A stretch of DNA of 7,507 bases. Source: Eubacterium sp. UBA3720. Lineage in GTDB: Bacteria > Bacillota > Clostridia > Lachnospirales > Lachnospiraceae. The position numbers were made by a program, and so were the translations under genes. Position 1 is the first letter of the stretch. The number at the start of each line of letters is the position of its first letter. Below, piece by piece: positions 5,178-7,507 of this stretch. The stretch lies in assembly GCA_002371335.1 (NCBI GenBank), contig DFHP01000067.1, positions 1-7,507 on the forward strand, given 5' to 3'. The notes under the pieces were generated by a model. That model did no database searches. It was not told the origin of the DNA and saw only the letters and a program-made list of their open reading frames with translations.

Positions 5178-6119
5178 TTATTTTCCTGCTCTTTTATTCA
5201 TCAGGTTCTCCTGTACACGTCTGTACAGCTCTTTCGCCGCGTTATATCCCATCTTCTTCTGACGATGATTGATGGCCGCGGTCTCGACGATAACTGCCAG
5301 ATTACGTCCCGGTCTGATCGGAAGCGAATGACATACGATCTTATTGCCGAGGATATCCATCGTCTCTTCATCCAGTCCGATCCTGTCATATTCCTTCTCC
5401 GGATCCCAGTCCTCAAGTCTTATAACAAGATTGATGGATTTTGTATTCTCTACGGAACCCACGCCGAAAAGTGTCTTAACATCTATGATTCCTATTCCGC
5501 GCAGCTCTATGAAATGTCTGGTGATATCAGGCGCCGTTCCAACCAGCGTCTCCTCACTCACGCGGCTGATCTCGACCACATCGTCGCTGACGAGACGATG
5601 GCCTCGTTTTACCAGCTCAAGAGCCGCCTCGCTCTTTCCGATTCCGCTCTCACCCATGATCAGAACGCCCTCGCCGTATACATCCACCAGAACTCCGTGG
5701 ATAGAGATCGTCGGCGCCAGCTGCACGTTCAGCCAGCGGATAAGCTCTGCAGTGAATGAAGAAGTCGTTCTTTCGGTCATAAACGTAGGTACATTATGCT
5801 TTTTCGCCAGTTCCAGAAGATCCTCCGTAGGCTGTTCATTCGTAGTAAAAATAACGCATGGAATGCCTTTGGAGATAAAAGCCTCATACCTGATCCGTCT
5901 CTCATCCTCATCCATCTGCATCAGATAAGAATACTCCACGTAACCGATGATCTGAACTCTCTCATACGCAAAGAACTCAAAATACCCAGCCAGCTGCAGG
6001 GCCGGTCTGTTGATCTCCGGCACCGTGATCCTGCTATGGTCAAGACCAATATCGGGAGTTGCGTTTGTTAACTTAAATGTATCTGCGATTTTTTCCAATG
6101 TGACAAATCTGGGTTTCAT
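5178..6119 (-). CDS. hprK: HPr kinase/phosphorylase
   Basis: This 313-residue cytosolic enzyme phosphorylates the phosphotransferase carrier HPr on Ser46 and also removes that phosphate. It thereby controls CcpA-dependent carbon catabolite repression and sugar uptake in Firmicutes. The N-terminal domain spans about 1-130. The C-terminal kinase domain has H141 in ISIHGVLVDVYG, the Walker A GESGIGKS at 156-163, SDD at 178-180, the HprK signature ELRGIGIIDVKTLFG at 205-219 and RPGRN at 269-273. The length matches the family (about 310). The ATG at 6117-6119 follows AAGGAG (6134-6139 on the complement) by an unusually long 14 bases, with no better start nearby. It sits 35 bases downstream of uvrC and is probably co-transcribed with it. 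The transcript ends at the terminator just beyond, so genes often found after hprK in Clostridia are absent here. Confidence 0.97.
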   Translation of the reverse strand: MKPRFVTLEKIADTFKLTNATPDIGLDHSRITVPEINRPALQLAGYFEFFAYERVQIIGYVEYSYLMQMDEDERRIRYEAFISKGIPCVIFTTNEQPTEDLLELAKKHNVPTFMTERTTSSFTAELIRWLNVQLAPTISIHGVLVDVYGEGVLIMGESGIGKSEAALELVKRGHRLVSDDVVEISRVSEETLVGTAPDITRHFIELRGIGIIDVKTLFGVGSVENTKSINLVIRLEDWDPEKEYDRIGLDEETMDILGNKIVCHSLPIRPGRNLAVIVETAAINHRQKKMGYNAAKELYRRVQENLMNKRAGK

Positions 6120-6154
6120 AATGTTATTTTCTTCTCCTTGGCAAATATATATTT

Positions 6155-7507
6155 TTACCCCTGTCCGGAAGAGTCCTGTCTGAAAAACAGATATACACTC
6201 TCCGCCGCCTTCTCATTCATGGAAGGGACTTCTTTAAGCTCCTCCACAGTGGCGTTCCTGATCTCCTCGATCCCCGAAAAATACTTCATCAGCGCACGGC
6301 GTCTCTTGTCGCCGATGCCGGGTATATCATCAAGTACGGAATGCACCTGCTCCTTACTTCTAAGAAGCCTGTGGTACTCTATGGCAAATCTGTGTGCTTC
6401 ATCCTGTATCCTGGTGATCAGATGAAATCCCTCTGAATTCTTATCGATCGGAATCTCCGTATTCCGATAGTACAGTCCACGGGTCCTGTGTTTATCATCC
6501 TTGACCATACCGCAGACAGGAATTTCAAGTCCCAGGTTTTCCAGAACTTCACAGGCTATGTTCACCTGTCCTCTTCCGCCGTCCATCATGATCAGGTCCG
6601 GCATTCTCTCAAAACCGTTATCCTCCCTGATGCCTCTCTCAAAACGCCTCGTCAGGACCTCCTCCATACTGGCATAGTCATTCGGTCCCTCAACGGTCTT
6701 AATGCGGAATTTCCTGTAGTCGGCTTTCTTTGGTCTTCCATTTTCATATACTACCATGGATCCCACCGACTGAAAACCACTTATATTAGAAATATCGTAT
6801 GCTTCTATCCTTTCGGGCGGAGCCATGGAAAGCCATGAGCCGATCTCCTTCGTTGCTCCGGTGGTCTTTGCTATTTCTTTTTTCAGTCTTTCTCTGTCCT
6901 GGCGCAGCAGGATCTCCGCATTGCGGGCAGCCAGATCCACAAGCTTTTCCTTCATGCCCTTCCGGGGCGTCCGGACATAGACTTTCTGCCCTTTTTTGTC
7001 AGTGAGCCATTTGGCAATAACCTCCTCATCTCCTATGAACTCGGAGAGCATCAGCTCTTTTGGAATAAAAGGCGTTCCCGCGTAATACTGCTGAATAAAG
7101 CTCTGCAGGACTTCTCCCTTTGTCTCTTCCCCCGCTGTCTTCAGATAAAAATGATCCCTGCCGATAAGCTTGCCGTCTCTGATAAAAAAGATCTGGGCAA
7201 TGGCGTCCTCTTTGTCCATGGCGACAGCAACGACATCCTGATCTTTGCCGTCGCTGCTGGTCATTTTCTGATGCTCGCTCACCTTCCGTATACTGTTGAT
7301 CAGATCCCTGCAGGAAGCAGCCTTTTCAAAGTTCATCTCCTCCGCTGCCTGCTGCATTTCCTCTGTAAGTCTTTTTATCTCATCCCCGGTCTTTCCTCCG
7401 AGAAAACGGATCGCCTCATCCACCTGGGCACGGTAATCCTCCATGGATATCCAGCCCTGGCACGGGGCTTTGCACTGATGAATATGATAGTAAAGACACG
7501 GGCGGCC
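6155..7507 (-). CDS. uvrC: Excinuclease ABC subunit UvrC (N-terminus beyond the window)
   Basis: The C-terminal 450 residues are visible; the gene continues past the right edge. The first ATG inside (7442-7444) is internal, because the frame stays open to the edge with the conserved UvrC sequence GRPCLYYHIHQCKAPCQGW in front of it. UvrC makes both incisions in nucleotide excision repair. The N-terminal GIY-YIG nuclease that makes the 3' cut is mostly outside. Numbering from the visible fragment: the UvrB-binding UVR motif is at about 44-79 (EEMQQAAEEMNFEKAASCRD), the RNase H-like 5' nuclease has D238 (AYDISN), D309 (MMDGGRGQV) and H372 (DEAHRFAIEYHR), and a helix-hairpin-helix region (DDIPGIGDKRRRALM) follows to the end. 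It ends with TAA at 6155-6157, upstream of hprK on the same strand. Confidence 0.97.
   Translation of the reverse strand, partial: GRPCLYYHIHQCKAPCQGWISMEDYRAQVDEAIRFLGGKTGDEIKRLTEEMQQAAEEMNFEKAASCRDLINSIRKVSEHQKMTSSDGKDQDVVAVAMDKEDAIAQIFFIRDGKLIGRDHFYLKTAGEETKGEVLQSFIQQYYAGTPFIPKELMLSEFIGDEEVIAKWLTDKKGQKVYVRTPRKGMKEKLVDLAARNAEILLRQDRERLKKEIAKTTGATKEIGSWLSMAPPERIEAYDISNISGFQSVGSMVVYENGRPKKADYRKFRIKTVEGPNDYASMEEVLTRRFERGIREDNGFERMPDLIMMDGGRGQVNIACEVLENLGLEIPVCGMVKDDKHRTRGLYYRNTEIPIDKNSEGFHLITRIQDEAHRFAIEYHRLLRSKEQVHSVLDDIPGIGDKRRRALMKYFSGIEEIRNATVEELKEVPSMNEKAAESVYLFFRQDSSGQG

Noticed and set aside
5091..5759. ATG at 5091 with a GGAGGA ten bases upstream
   Set aside because: The frame runs through the bidirectional terminator and then antisense to hprK; the purine-rich patch is probably coincidence.

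Overview
The window looks like a chromosomal segment from a Gram-positive anaerobe of the class Clostridia, most likely the family Lachnospiraceae. The basis is the pairing of uvrC with hprK (HPr kinase is typical of Firmicutes), strong AGGAGG-type ribosome binding sites, a clostridial type class A penicillin-binding protein with an acidic tail, and moderate GC with GC-rich intergenic palindromes. Genus cannot be settled from sequence reading alone.

Layout. Positions 1-125 (minus) hold the 5' end of tsaE, a tRNA t6A-modification ATPase. It is divergent from a cyclophilin-type peptidyl-prolyl isomerase at 339-857 (plus). A 437-base non-coding stretch (858-1294) follows, packed with GC-rich palindromes, a 28-base direct repeat, a possible alternative-pairing RNA structure and a short palindromic repeat. 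yigZ (IMPACT family) lies at 1295-1954 (minus). A second non-coding stretch (1955-2477) holds a roughly 225-base MITE-like long inverted repeat and then the promoter and leader of a class A penicillin-binding protein gene (2478-4994, plus). That gene converges on uvrC-hprK (minus; hprK 5178-6119, uvrC from 6155 past the right edge). A strong bidirectional terminator at 5122-5155 separates them.

The coding genes are all housekeeping: tRNA modification, protein folding, cell-wall polymerisation and cross-linking, carbon-catabolite signalling and nucleotide excision repair. They do not form one pathway, and no defence, phage or biosynthetic cluster is present. The less ordinary content is intergenic. 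One palindromic repeat family occurs at three sites (upstream of the isomerase gene, downstream of yigZ, and as the ends of the long inverted repeat upstream of yigZ), and a structured segment around 1041-1150 has one arm that can pair with two different partners. These are the best candidates for something undescribed, but they may simply be members of a dispersed non-autonomous repeat family.
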